A DNA stretch of 64,000 bases from Rachycentron canadum (lineage: Eukaryota > Chordata > Actinopteri > Carangiformes > Rachycentridae), in contig CM076652.1 of assembly GCA_038496675.1 (NCBI GenBank), forward strand, positions 7,216,692-7,280,691. Direction: 5' to 3'. The translations under genes and the position numbers were made by a program. The notes beneath the pieces were generated by a model. It had not been told where the DNA came from. It saw nothing but the letters and a program-made list of their open reading frames with translations, and did not search any database. Within the stretch, counting starts at the first letter, position 1. Each line of letters opens with the position of its first letter. Positions 51,545-63,668 of this stretch are shown piece by piece.

Positions 51545-52768
51545 GCTGAAATCCAGCTTGCATTATCCACCATTCAACCATTTGTTGAACAACCATTTAT
51601 CAACATTAATCATCTGGCACTAAATACTGACTTTAAATTATTTTACTACAAGCTTGAGTAATTTACCCTCTACAGTAACAAATGTGCAATGTGTTGTAGC
51701 AAAACATATGCAAGCTAATTCAATTCTAAATCAACAAAATTAACTCCCTTACTGCTGATTTTTAATTACTCATGAAACAGTCACACTAAGTGTGTTTTCA
51801 GAAGTAACATACCTTAGGACACGTTTATGGGCAACAGCTGCACGAGCCGAGTAATGTGCTGAGCGTGTTCAGAGCTTTGAATCAATGTGACATTTCATTT
51901 CGTTCCATTTTATGAAACGTGAGATTAAACATCTGTTTGATTCACGCAAACTATTTAAACAAAGCCACAAAGTGACACACATCGCACACTTCAAACTAAA
52001 TGAATCCACTGAAAAACGATTCTATATAACTTAGGGATAAAATCAAGTACAGGTGTATCTGCTGTCAAAGGCATTTGACGCGTCTTAGGCTGGGATGTTG
52101 AATTGAGCTGATGCATATTCAAATGTGTAGTTAAATGTATAATGAAGATGTTTGTTAATTACCCATATACTGACCTTGTTAAGAGGTTTCAATTGCATCC
52201 ATTGTATTTATTAAGTCAAGACACTGCTCCAGCAATACCTTCTCTCGTGTCACCTTAGATAATCTGTCCAATGAGCTCCATGCAGTGAGTTCTAAGATTT
52301 GATATATGAAAAAGCAAAGCACTATACTGCACTAGCACTTGGGGTTGATAGATAAAAACAAATATATCACGGCATCATGATGTTATGATGTGAGGATAGA
52401 CACATAGTACACTGGACCAAACACAGTGCCAAATCTAGCATTATAATATGTGTCCTATATGTCAAAAATGAAAAAAAATATCAATAACTCATGGCAGTAC
52501 CTTCAGTGATGAAGCCCTGGACATAGGCAGGAAACAGAAGATGGAAGAAGGCACCATGAAGTATGAACTGTTTGATGTATGAAGTAACACAGACACAAAC
52601 AGCATCTACGATCTATGAGTACTATCCATGAAAAAACACAGACAAAAAAAGAAAAGACAAAGAAAATGACAATGTAACAAGAGACAATGAAAACCATGAG
52701 TGTGTTTGTTGACGTCACAGTGACCAACAGTAAATAAGATATTGCAGAGGAAAAAAAAAACAATTTGT

Positions 52769-53408
52769 TTTCATCCCCCCATTCCTCTCCCATCCCTCCT
52801 TTTCTTCTTGCTTCTATTTTTGTACTTGAGTTTACTCTTTAAATCATTTTCTTTATCCTTCTTGTCAATCTTCCCCCTACAAACACACACCCCTCTTCCC
52901 CCAAACCTCTTGTCTCTCATAGTCTAACCTTTATTATTCCTCCTCTAGACAGGCCTCACATGACGTCACTGTGAATACAGCAGCCTACAAAAACGCCAGC
53001 GATAAATAAGCACACAGTCAAAAACACTTCTGAATGTTACATACACTCGTCACATCGCTCATCTCTCCTCCCTCCACACCTCATGCATTCTTTCTTCCCA
53101 TCCCTCTTTTTTATTATTTCACCTCATTACCATTTCTTCTCCTTTCTCTCCTCCTATGTCGTTTACTGGCACACCCCACCCTCCCTCTCCGTTTTTTTTT
53201 TCGCACCTCTCTCTCTCTCTCTCTCTCTCCCTCCTCCGCATCATGTGACTCTCAGCTGCAGTTGCCATGGTGACCATCCTCATTTCCCAGGAATGCAATC
53301 GTGTCTCTGATTTTCTCTCTGCCCTTCCCAACCATTCTGCCGCACCCTCCTCTGCCTCCTTTCCACCTTCTTCTTTCCTCTCTCCTCCCCTCCTCTTCTC
53401 CTACTTTC
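52769..53408. repeat. Pyrimidine-rich block with (CT)n core
   Basis: Extended stretches of C and T on the plus strand (purines in the gnao1 sense strand), including a (CT)n tract at 53207-53230. The long open frames here reflect composition, not coding. Confidence 0.8.
53262..53276. promoter_or_regulatory. RFX/X-box-like site
   Basis: GTTGCCATGGTGACC, two transitions from the palindromic RFX consensus GTTGCCATGGCAAC. Confidence 0.45.
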
Positions 53409-53731
53409 TTCTTAATATATAATTTAGAAACATCAACATATTTAAAAAGATAAACAGTAATATACTGCATCACACCTCATTTTCGATTCAACTCATGCTA
53501 TTGATACAAATGTCAGATGTACAGCCAAGGCATCTTGAGGCACACACACCGCCTCCATCTCCCTCTCTCCCTGTCTCTGCCTTAGTCTCTCCCCCTCCCT
53601 CCCTCACTCTGTAGCAGTTGCTGAATAATGGAAGTGATGAAATATTTAATTGTTGTTCAGCCTTCCTGTAGACTGCCCCGATGGAGCCCTAACACTTGCT
53701 TATACAGACACACACATATGTATATATTTAT

Positions 53732-53759
53732 TTGTGTGTGTGTGTGTGTGTGTGTGTGG
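53732..53759. repeat. (GT)n microsatellite
   Basis: About 13 perfect GT units on the plus strand. Confidence 0.95.
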
Positions 53760-54876
53760 TCCACCCCTTGCTTCACTGGAGCTTCCGTTTGCTCCCTCAC
53801 AGGGCGTCCCGCAACCACACCCAATATGCCTCATACACAGACACACACACCCACAGAAAGGAGGTGGCAGATATGGGGCATGTACTGTGTGCGCTGTGAG
53901 TGGATCGTTAAAATACACTTAGTCAATAGAAACATGAGAGCGCAATAAAACATCAATCCTGCTGTCCCCACCTCAACCCCGAGAGACACAGAGAAAAAGA
54001 TGGAGAGAGAAGAAGAGCAAGCACACTTTCTGCATGTAATCATCAGCACGCATGTGAGTGTGTTACCACCACAGCGAACAGTGGACGTGCAGTGGGCTTT
54101 ATGAGCATGTGTTCACAACATTCAGGCTCTGATCTCTGTTCTGAAAGCTCAGATTTTAATTTGAGAAGATCATATCTACTGGGAGTGCTGCTTCACTGTG
54201 CATTTCATAGCTGTTTTGAAGACAGGGTGAGCCACCAGTAGTTTACTGAGTATTTGCTTTGTCATCTATTCTGCAGCCAGCTGAGAATATACCGAGCTTC
54301 TAGCAATGGCTGCAAAGATCAAGATTCAGAAACATTTAAATCAAATTCCCACAAAAATCAGGGCAAATAATTACTGCTTATTGTTTTTTTTGTTTTTGTT
54401 TTTTTTTATCTTAAACTTTTAACTTGAACTGCTGCTCATTTAATCGTGGCGTTTTAAGTTAGAATTGGTTCCTCAACAGCAGTTTCGTTGTGTCTGTTCT
54501 CACATAGATGAGTCTAACAAAGGATTCCTGAGAACAAATACAGTACCTTTGTCGAATTATGTTGCTATGGAAGTGATGTGTCGCTCTCTCTCTCTCTCTC
54601 TCTCACACAAACTTTAATGAGCGTGTGTGGCCGTGTACGGGTCTAGCACAACAGACTCACCATGACAGAACCTACATTCCTGACATCAACAAAACACACT
54701 GTCAGCTGTGTGTACACACAATCAAACATTAACTAACAACATTAAATGAATCATTTACCTGCAATTCCCATGACATAAACACTCCTGTCAAACCAAGTGT
54801 AATTATTGCATGACAGTGAAAAATGGGTCACAAGTATATTGGTAAAGGAGGCCTGTATGGCATAAAATCATTCCCT

Positions 54877-54879
<3 letters not shown>

Positions 54880-54944
<65 letters not shown>
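54880..54944. repeat. (CA)n microsatellite
   Basis: About 32 perfect CA units on the plus strand. Confidence 0.95.
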
Positions 54945-54947
<3 letters not shown>

Positions 54948-57927
54948 TCCATCAGGATATCTATCTGTCTTTGTCAAAAGCTTCTTTAAAAAAAGGCCAT
55001 TTGACAGCCCCCTCCCTGCTCCCACTGTCTAACTGTCGTCTGCTCCAACCTGAGCTGGCCGAGCATTTTATTAGAGATCTCTCTGGACCCGGAGGACTGA
55101 AGCTGACTACTTGCTGGCTGGTCTCTCCTTCTTATTGTCTCTCTTTAGTTGTAGTTTCCCATTTATCTTGTTTACTGTGCAACATACAAGTCCTTTCTGT
55201 GAAGTACACAAACATACACAATATGATAAATTGTTTCTATGCTTTCAATGTGTCCTTCAACTGGAATAAGGTTTAATGACAATTCTTAATAGCTCTGTTA
55301 TTTTAAACTATGAACAGCCTATTTCTTCATATTTAAATGCCATTCTCTTTAAAATGGTTTGGAAACACATAAAATGTCATATTTTAAAATGCAATGGACA
55401 ATAAAGACAGTCATTATAAGTCAATCTACTAATGTTCACATGTCCACTGTTTTCCTGTCCGTAGGTTGAAAATGTATTTCTATTATTTTTACTTACTTTT
55501 AATAGTGTGTATTGCTTATTTAACCCACTTTATCCTTAAAGTCTCATGTGATTTTATTTTCCCACTTGTTCTCCTTCAGAGAACAACTTGATTTCCCCAC
55601 AGAGATCAATAAATCTTGAAATTCTCTGCATATCTTTCTTTGTTATTCCCACCTCAGAATTTTGGTCTTTTTAAGCTAATTCCCCCTTCCTCTATCATCC
55701 TCTTTAACTGTCACCCTATGTGCGCTGAGCTCTGTCTTCCTCTGCCAGCTTCTTTCTTGTTGTGCCTTTGGAGTATCAGTCTCTCGCCCAATCTGCCTCT
55801 CTGTCACTCACTGTCTTCTTCTTCTCACACTTCATCTATACTTAGAACCAGGAGAGAGCTGTCACCCCCTCCTCTTTCCAAACATACCTCAGAGTCTACT
55901 GATGAACCAAACACACGCAAATGCACCATGCTGACACTCATCAAAACACAGTGAATATTAAATAAACCCATATGAAACATTAAATGAAAGTTGCGTGATC
56001 AAACACTGTAAAACTGAGAGGTAATAGAGCTCAAGTCACTCCCTGCACACCTCTGTACTTTGGCACATGGGAGCTGTTATATAAAGCAAAGATAAACAAG
56101 TGAAGAAGAGCTGCAATATTTAGGATAACAAGTAGTTCCCTATGTTTAGGTGTTGGCTGTCTAGCAGTTTAGCAGGCAAATTATACACATTATAGATGTG
56201 TCTATTGCTGCCTGTGTTGTATTTGTGCACTGCTGTCATCCATCCATGCCAACCATCAGTGGTGTGGAGTTCTTAAATTATAATGATTCCTCATCACCTG
56301 TGTTGTGCCAAAGTTCAGCAGTGCCGCAAACCATTTGGTTTCCGTAGTTCTTAAAAGAGAACAATGTTCACAACCATCAATAAAGCATTTTAAAAGCAGA
56401 CATTACTGCCATATTCCTGCTTTTGATACTTATGGACAGGATTTCAAGGCAAAGCTATGGTCTATCTAAAATGAACTCTGGCTGTCTGCTTTGTCTCCTG
56501 GAAAAAAGATGACCTAACCCTGGAGACAGGGAAACAGTAACTTCAGGTTTTATTCTTCTGCAAGTCAAGTCATTTCTCATTTGGGAGTAATTCAAAAGGA
56601 AGCACCAACTACGCCACACTTGCTTGAATTAGCTGTGGTGGTTTTACGGTACAGATCATCCTATAGTTTAGTTCCTGTTTAAAACTATTCTAGACATCAA
56701 GAAAAAGCCATTAAACATTAGAAAGACTACATTACTACAGTGCTAAGCTGCTCAGGAAGACTAGTATTGGACTGCTCTGCTTCTGCCACTACAAAGTAGC
56801 TAGAACACAAAGGGATAAATGGAAGAGATGCCATAAAATAAAATGTAATGTGTTATTTTAAAGAGAAATATACACTTTGATTTAAATTAAACTTAAGGGT
56901 TATATCATTATCTTTGTCAGTTCAATAGTAAAAGTCATGGTTTAAAATGCAGATTTAAGATTAAAAATTCAATTCAAGGACATAAAGAGTCCAACGTTAC
57001 CACAGACTAGAACTGAAACCATTCGATGAGTCATGGATTAGTTAATTAACAGAAAAGTAATTGACAACTTTTGATAGTTGTCTAATAGTTTCATCCATTT
57101 TTCAAGTAAAAATGTCAAACATTCGCAACACTTTTTGTCATAAATGACAATAATCTGAATATTTTTGGGCTTTGGACAGGAAATGGTTTTCACTATTTTC
57201 TGACATGTATAAACAATGAAAATCAAAGAATTAACCAGCTGATTAGACCAGTTTTTCACAAGTCAGGACTGTGGCAGTCAATGAGCCTAAGTTCATATCT
57301 CAGCTGTTCTCAACCTTCAGGTCATGAACATCAGCGAGTCACAAGACATCAGACACAGACACACATCTGTGAACGGCCACTGCACAAAGTAGCTTCCTTT
57401 GTCTCTATTTGAGTTCAGCTGACTGTACCAAAAAGGACAATTCAGGCTGATCAATCCTGTGGAAAAGTAAGAAAAGTTGTTAGGAGAATAAAGAAAGTAA
57501 TTAATTCTTTTATGGATTTATTGTAAGTGGAAAGGTTTAATTAGACTGTGTTTTATAGCCATTTCACTTAATGCCGCTTAGTTGATTCCCAATACAATAA
57601 CACTTTGTTTTCCTTACATCAAAGTAAAAGTATCAAATCTGAATCCATGCAGTGACTGTAGCATTAAGCTGATGTAATACAATCTCTGTGTTTGCTGAGA
57701 GAGCCAGAAAGAAAGAGAGGGAGAAGGTACAGAGAGATGGAGAAAGGGAGAAGAGAGAAAATAGAGCAAGGGTTTAAAAATGAGACGGGAGAGAATTTGT
57801 TGGGGCCCCCATTCCAACCAATGGGATGTGAATAGACGTGGCCAAAACACAGCATCCAATCATGTGAAAGATGTGTGGTCAGGTGACTACATGGCTGTGT
57901 GATCCATGGAGGTGGCCGGCTAGCCTG

Positions 57928-57941
57928 GTTGCTATGGTAAC
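57928..57941. promoter_or_regulatory. RFX/X-box-like site
   Basis: GTTGCTATGGTAAC, two transitions from the palindromic RFX consensus, in a short GC-richer patch (57895-57960). Confidence 0.45.
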
Positions 57942-58100
57942 TGGTTGGTATCCTAGAGACTGTCAAAGGGGCTTAGACAACTAGGATGGTAAGACAACCA
58001 GAGAAAAGAGAGAGAGATGGAAAAAAAAGAAAGAACCTCATCCCATATCTCATATTGGAGAATTTAGACAAGACACACATACACACACTTAACAACATAT

Positions 58101-58103
<3 letters not shown>

Positions 58104-58144
<41 letters not shown>
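58104..58144. repeat. (GT)n microsatellite
   Basis: About 20 perfect GT units on the plus strand. Confidence 0.95.
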
Positions 58145-58145
<1 letters not shown>

Positions 58146-59652
58146 TTTGGTGTTATCTGGCCTTCAGCGATAAGAGCTGTTGGATCAGATTATCTTATTT
58201 TCACAGCTACACACACACACACTCAGTATAAAAAGCACAGACAGTACCACTGCAGTCAGGCCCAATACTTCATTCAACTATAAATAATGACAAACCACAC
58301 AGACAAACACTCAAATACAAGAAAGCTTGATGAGCCCAGCCTAGATATGCTTGTGTATGTATGTGAATCATCTGTCGCCAACTGTGTATCCATTAGTGTG
58401 TGTTATCTTATCCTGAGATCACATTGTGCTACATTTCTTATGGGCTGATTTATCCTGAGAAAACTTTTAATAGCTGCTGTTTTGAGTGTTTTTGTGATGT
58501 TTTTGTTTTTGTACCTTATCACTGTGGTTCATTTGTACTCTGGAAAGTACATGTATAACAATCATTTGCTTTGGACAGTTCCACGAGATTGACATTAATG
58601 TGACTATTAAAAAGTGAATGCATAGAAAATTATGATGATAAATGAACAATGGATGAGGTAAAATAAACTCGAGGAGGGTCTTTGTCACTTTAAATTTACA
58701 TTTTGGACACAAAATTTTTGCTGACCACTGAACTTCAAGACAAAGATGAGCTTGTATGCCTTTAATGTTCTCCTTGAAGAAATTCCTCCATACTTCTTTG
58801 AGAAATAGGTGATGTTAGAGGCTTGGTGACATCGGGATGGTTGGTAAACTACCACAGCTGGTGAATTTATGGCTAAAATCCTAACAATTTAGGAACATGC
58901 TAGTCCAAACTAATAAGTAGTAATAGTTCTCTGAGCGTTTTATTTTTTCTGCATTAGCTGTGTACTTGGGGTTGCACATCTTTACTAAAGAAGCATTTTG
59001 TGGAGAGGAAGATGAAGCTCCCTGTGCTTGCTTTTTGCCGTTAGTTTACTTTTAGTTACCAAGGTCATTAGCTAACAAGTCTCTTACATACCAATGAGTT
59101 TACATAGTTTATTCATGAAATGTACTTGTGCCACTGACTTAAATAAAAGTTAAATAAAAGTGGATGGTTCAACACAGATAAGCTGCAGATTTGAAATCTC
59201 TGGCTCTGTTTCCTCAAAGGTCAAGCACTGTCAAGACACTTTGTTGTTACAATGGTTAAAATTCATGTGTCAAATTTCACTAAAGCTGAATGCAGGACAT
59301 TCATGCAGATTTACTTTTTGTTATCTTGCATGCTTGTGTGACCGGATTTAGTTTTTCAGTGGCAGCCTGTATGACACATGGATGTTATTCATACATTTCT
59401 TTCAACAGGTTTGAGACAAAACGGAAAACGCATGTGTATGCAAAGAAGAGCTCCTGTCTGTGTGTGTGTGTGGTCAGAGGATGTGGAAGTGGCGTATGTG
59501 GGTGTAAACTCCTAAAAATGCTGGCACTCCAACACTCATCTTAGCATGATAAAACTATGCTGTGTTAGTGTATGTGTGTGTCAGCACCTTGTGGGCAGTA
59601 CAAGACTAGAAAGCAGCAGTGATGCACTAGCTACTTGGCTGACTGGGCGCTT

Positions 59653-59654
<2 letters not shown>

Positions 59655-59717
<63 letters not shown>
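59655..59717. repeat. (CA)n microsatellite
   Basis: About 31 perfect CA units on the plus strand. Confidence 0.95.
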
Positions 59718-59718
<1 letters not shown>

Positions 59719-60012
59719 TCCATCCTTTTTTTTCTCCCCACATTTCTCTCTCACAACTCAGCCCATTACTTCGGTCTATTCAATTGCCCCCTCCCCCTCT
59801 CTCTGTAGGAAGACTGAAGAATAGTGAAGAGAAGCAGCTATGGATAGAGAGCAGCTCCACCACATACACAACCTCACAGAGAGAGAGAGGGAAAGCACTG
59901 AGGCGTATTATCGTGTGCATGACAGAGCTCATACAGGACTCACTATAGCATTGAACCAATAAAGAACACCATACAGACATTACGTCTTACTCTCTCTTTG
60001 TCTATCCCGCAG

Positions 60013-60180
60013 CACCTTCCCTGTGAGCCTCCAGTTCAGTCTGTATCTTCCATTCTAAGGCCCTCAGCTGGTCAGTGACTGTCACATGCCCTGTGACTGT
60101 GCTATCATACATGTGCTGAGAGAAACCAATGCAGGCATAAAAGTGAAACTGTAACAATAAATAAAAAGCACATCAATTAT
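60013..60180 (+). other. Candidate plus-strand terminal exon with polyA signal
   Basis: A strong acceptor (cttactctctctttgtctatcccgcag) is followed by an open frame HLPCEPPVQSVSSILRPSAG-Q and a TGA at 60076-60078, then AATAAA at 60156-60161. The minus strand over the same interval is also open for 48 codons (60148-60002), with its own acceptor-like sequence. At most one of the two readings is real, and neither is recognised by family. Confidence 0.2.
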
Positions 60181-60849
60181 CTATCCAAGTTGATATAAAA
60201 GAACAGGTGAAAAGCCACTAGTGTAAACACATAGATTAACATTGTTAACAAAAGGAAACGCAGAGCTCTCGGGTGTGCTTGAAACGTGGCACAGTGCAAT
60301 TCATCTCTATGTCTGAGAAATGTTTGGTTGTAAAAACATGACAAAATGACAGCTTGCAGGGCTGGTGGGTAAACTACCAACCAGCAACACACTAGTCAGC
60401 TGGTAAAATGCACTAGTCAGTCACAACAGCTCCTGTTTCTATTTTCTCTGTACCCTGTACTGTTTATTCCCTTATTCCCATTTTAGTCTTTTGATTGTTC
60501 AAACAAGCTACAACAGCTTCTTCCATTTTCGATCCTTCTGCTCTCCATTCCCTCATAGGTTTGAGCTGTGAAGACATTTCTGATTAGAACATTATTTTGT
60601 CTGTATGATGAATTTTTGCCGTTTTTGATTCTTTCCCCCTTCTCTCTGCCCCTGTATGCAGGGGTCTAGGGCAGGGTCTCTCATACTCGAACACTGTAAC
60701 ACTGTGCAGTGCACACACACACAAACAGAGATGCTTAATGTTGAGAAGTGTGGTTACACTGGTGCTGAATTATGCTTGTTGCCACAAGTGCAACTATTGC
60801 TTTGTATGGTCAAAAATCTGTTGAAACATCTAGCAAAAGTCCATCATGA

Positions 60850-61816
60850 GAAATGAAACAAGTTTGAAACAGAGCTGAGCAAGATGTTGACTACTATGAC
60901 TGTTGAAATTGTTGCCAATATGGATGTTGGCATCAAGGGGCAACGCATCCTAAAAATAGGCTGTTTTAAACACAGAAAATCTACCAAATTAGAGCCCAAA
61001 ATCACAGCAGTGGTCTTGTTGTTCAAAAGATCTTGAATGTCCTAAACAGTCTTGAGAGTAGATGCTCCTCCCCAGTTCAAAGTATTATTTTGAAACTACC
61101 AGATTTAAAAATGTTCAACAAATGCTCTATCTAATGATAAGAGAGATGAATCAGGATCCAGTGATCCAAGCAGCTTTTGACCCATAACAGAGAGAGGCAA
61201 TGAGCAACGACAATTTGGACAGTCTGAATAACAAGGACTTCCATAAGGCTGGGGTGTTTGTCCAGCTCACAAGAATCCTCTGTTCATTCACAGTATTTGT
61301 GTTATATGAAAAAAACCACATGTGGACAGTTCATAACCATTCTCCTGAACCAAGAAGAGCACTTCTCTGTGAAGCATGAAGATACGCTTGGATCCAATGT
61401 GACAGAAGCAACATCAGGGCTGTCAGTGGAGCAAGAGCATAAAAACACAGAGCAAAGACAACAGGAAGAGAAAGAGAGGAAATGGAGAAGACAAATCATC
61501 CATTGTAGAAAAGTGGCTTGAGGATCTGTTCACGGAGGACAGGGAGTTGTGGTTGACAACCCAACAGAACTCATTGTCCCTCACCCTCAGTGAGCATCTT
61601 AACCTAGAGGTTGAGCTCTGGCTAAAAATCCTGTGGTGTGGTGGGAGAGAGGAGCTATTCTGCCCCTCCACAGCAATATGCTACTTCTGTCTTCAAGCCT
61701 CCTCCACCCAAAACGAGAGGGTATTTTCGACTGCAGGGAAGACCATAAGCCAGGAGATGTCCTGACTTCTGCCAAAGAACATTAACATGTTGATCTTTCC
61801 CCAGAAGAACAGCTAA
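60850..61816 (+). mobile_element. Decayed hAT-superfamily transposase (3' part)
   Basis: The 3' part is clearly the hAT C-terminal dimerisation region. It contains EHLNLEVELWLKIL, then CLQASSTQNERVFSTAGKT, followed after one in-frame stop (TGA at 61763-61765) by LLPKNINMLIFPQKN and a TAA at 61814-61816. In hAT/ZBED-like proteins the diagnostic string is an S-S-x-x-ERVFS-x-AG core followed by LLP-x-x-NMLIF, as here. The stop sits where the family usually has Arg, consistent with CGA to TGA. Upstream at about 61150-61195 the peptide VIQAAFDP resembles the A-x-LDPRF segment of the family, then frames are broken. No terminal inverted repeats were identified. It is inactive and sits inside the gnao1 intron, antisense to the gene. 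Confidence 0.65.
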
Positions 61817-62389
61817 GAACTGACAGGCCTTTTCCAGTCTGCACATATGTCTAACCCACGCTGGTCTATACCACTGCATTTTCTTTTGCAGTAAATCATT
61901 GAATGTCACATTTGTTTATTTTCCATCATCACAAAAACAGATTATAATAGTGATATTACACAACAAAACAATGTTGTTGTAGTTTGGTCTTAAATTGTTC
62001 TTAAATTGTTTAATTTTTTTCTCTTAATAATAAGGATACTCATCCCAGTGTAGACAGAGGTGGATGTCAGCCCACTGGTGGAGGGTTCAGTGACTGGTCA
62101 GCTCATATACAAGAAAATAAAACACTGTCCTGGAAGATATTTAATTCAATGGCCAACTTGCTGGTTTTGACTAAGTGGCGAGGGAAGATTGGAAGAGGAA
62201 GCAAAGGAGGAGGAGGAGGTTGAGAGATACTCGGAAAGAGGGAGGTAACCAAGGATGGTTGAAGGGTTTCTTTTGAAAGTCCAGACACGTTGGGGTCCTT
62301 GTCCCCATTGCTCTGTCGACATACACACAAACTCAAACACACACACATACAAACCCTTGAGTCTTTTCTCCCCAGGCTGATCAATAGAG

Positions 62390-62475
62390 GCAGCACTTAA
62401 GATTGCAGCACAAAAAGAGCTTGAGAGAGAGAAAAAAAGGAAGCTCTTTGAGGAAGAATTAGGTCTGATCCAACA
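62390..62475 (+). CDS. Candidate exon of an unrecognised plus-strand coiled-coil-like gene (exon a)
   Basis: Open frame reading AALKIAAQKELEREKKRK then LFEEELGLIQ plus two bases (CA). It is strongly charged and helix-like, with a canonical donor GTGAGT at 62476. Joining to the acceptor at 62582 restores a Gln codon and keeps the frame open, across an intron of only 106 bp, a typical size for small teleost introns. The start is uncertain. The strong acceptor cttttctccccag would start the exon at 62376, but every frame from there hits a stop (TAG, TAA or TGA) within eight codons. The coding exon would therefore have to use the weaker AG at 62386-62387, 62388-62389 or 62400-62401, or else the gene is broken. 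I do not recognise the family. It lies antisense inside the gnao1 intron. Confidence 0.3.
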
Positions 62476-62581
62476 GTGAGTGCTACTTAAATCCTCAATT
62501 ACAGTCTACAATGTATGCACATGTACAGTACTTTATATATATGGGCTAACCAACAATATTCTAAAGTAAGTGTCTCTTTAG

Positions 62582-62650
62582 GTACAATACAGAACAGTTG
62601 TCTGAGCTGGGGCTCAATCATTTGAGGACAAAACTGTGCTGTTCTTTTAC
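62582..62650 (+). CDS. Candidate exon of the same plus-strand gene (exon b, end uncertain)
   Basis: It follows acceptor gtgtctctttag and continues the frame of the previous candidate exon as (Q)YNTEQLSELGLNHLRTK. Beyond this the frame stays open to about 62801, but the translation becomes hydrophobic and intron-like, and no convincing donor was found, so the right end is a guess. The evidence is splice-site quality, phase match and amino-acid character, not homology. It could be a chance pairing or a remnant. Confidence 0.27.
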
Positions 62651-63600
62651 TTTTCTTTTACTCTTTTACTATATAGCAAAGATATGCTTGCAAAGTACCA
62701 ATCAAAGCCAGGGGTTTTATTTTTCAAACCAATCAATTGGAGTTAAAATTAGAGCCTATATAAAGCATACTGAAAATAGCTGCCCTGTTAATTTACAGTA
62801 ACAGTGAAAAATTGCAGGTAATATACAATGTTGATAGTAGACTGACAACCCCTAATTATAAGGGTGACAAGTCTGTATTGTACCTTCAAAGACTAACAGG
62901 ACAGTACTACAGCCTCAAATCCTTAAAAACAAAACAAAACAAAAAATTCTTATTTTATTTTATGTTTTTATGTTTTAAACATCAAAAGCAATGGTGAGTT
63001 GGGGTTTCTTCCACAAAACCATCTTTGCGTAGCTTAGATGAGCACTGGCATACAGACAGCTTATTAATAAGACTGCCAAAAATGTCTTTTTTGTTGTTTG
63101 TCCAACTCACAGAATTAACATTCATTTGCTACAGTTGAGTACATTTTCAGCTGCAACAGCTTAAGACATAATTAATTATGCAAATGACATCATAGCTTTT
63201 GCAACTTTTAAGTTTCTTTCAAATTGCAGTTTTGATATACAAAGGATTAATCATTCAGCCTTTGTCTGACACCACTAAAAGGAACTTAAATATAAGCAAG
63301 ATATTCTTTTAATCAGGCCAAACATGATCAGTGTTATTCTCATTTTTTGCCTTTTCAACCCATAATACCGTTTTAAACTGTTTTTCCTGTGTCTATAATT
63401 TCCCACAGGCAACTATTGCCAAGTCTGCGTCATCATTTATTAAAAAATGTGTTCCATCACTATTTATTGCATATTGCATTCTCTTGCATGGTTTAATTAG
63501 ATTTATGAAGAGATGAAACAAAGATGGTAGAACCACTGGACAGAACGAAGGGATAGATGGATGTTTTCGTTTTTGATCTGACATGTGCACAGGGGAATGG

Positions 63601-63602
<2 letters not shown>

Positions 63603-63667
<65 letters not shown>
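63603..63667. repeat. (CA)n microsatellite
   Basis: About 32 perfect CA units on the plus strand. Confidence 0.95.

Positions 63668-63668
<1 letters not shown>

Noticed and set aside
53034..53473. Several frames of 70-80 codons on both strands
   Set aside because: They arise from the pyrimidine-rich block (Leu/Ser/Phe/Pro on one strand, Glu/Arg/Gly on the other).
63405..63516. Plus-strand frame after acceptor tttcccacag ending ...IRFMKR
   Set aside because: Good acceptor, but AT-rich hydrophobic translation, no polyA signal noticed nearby and an equally open antisense frame; not enough to call an exon.
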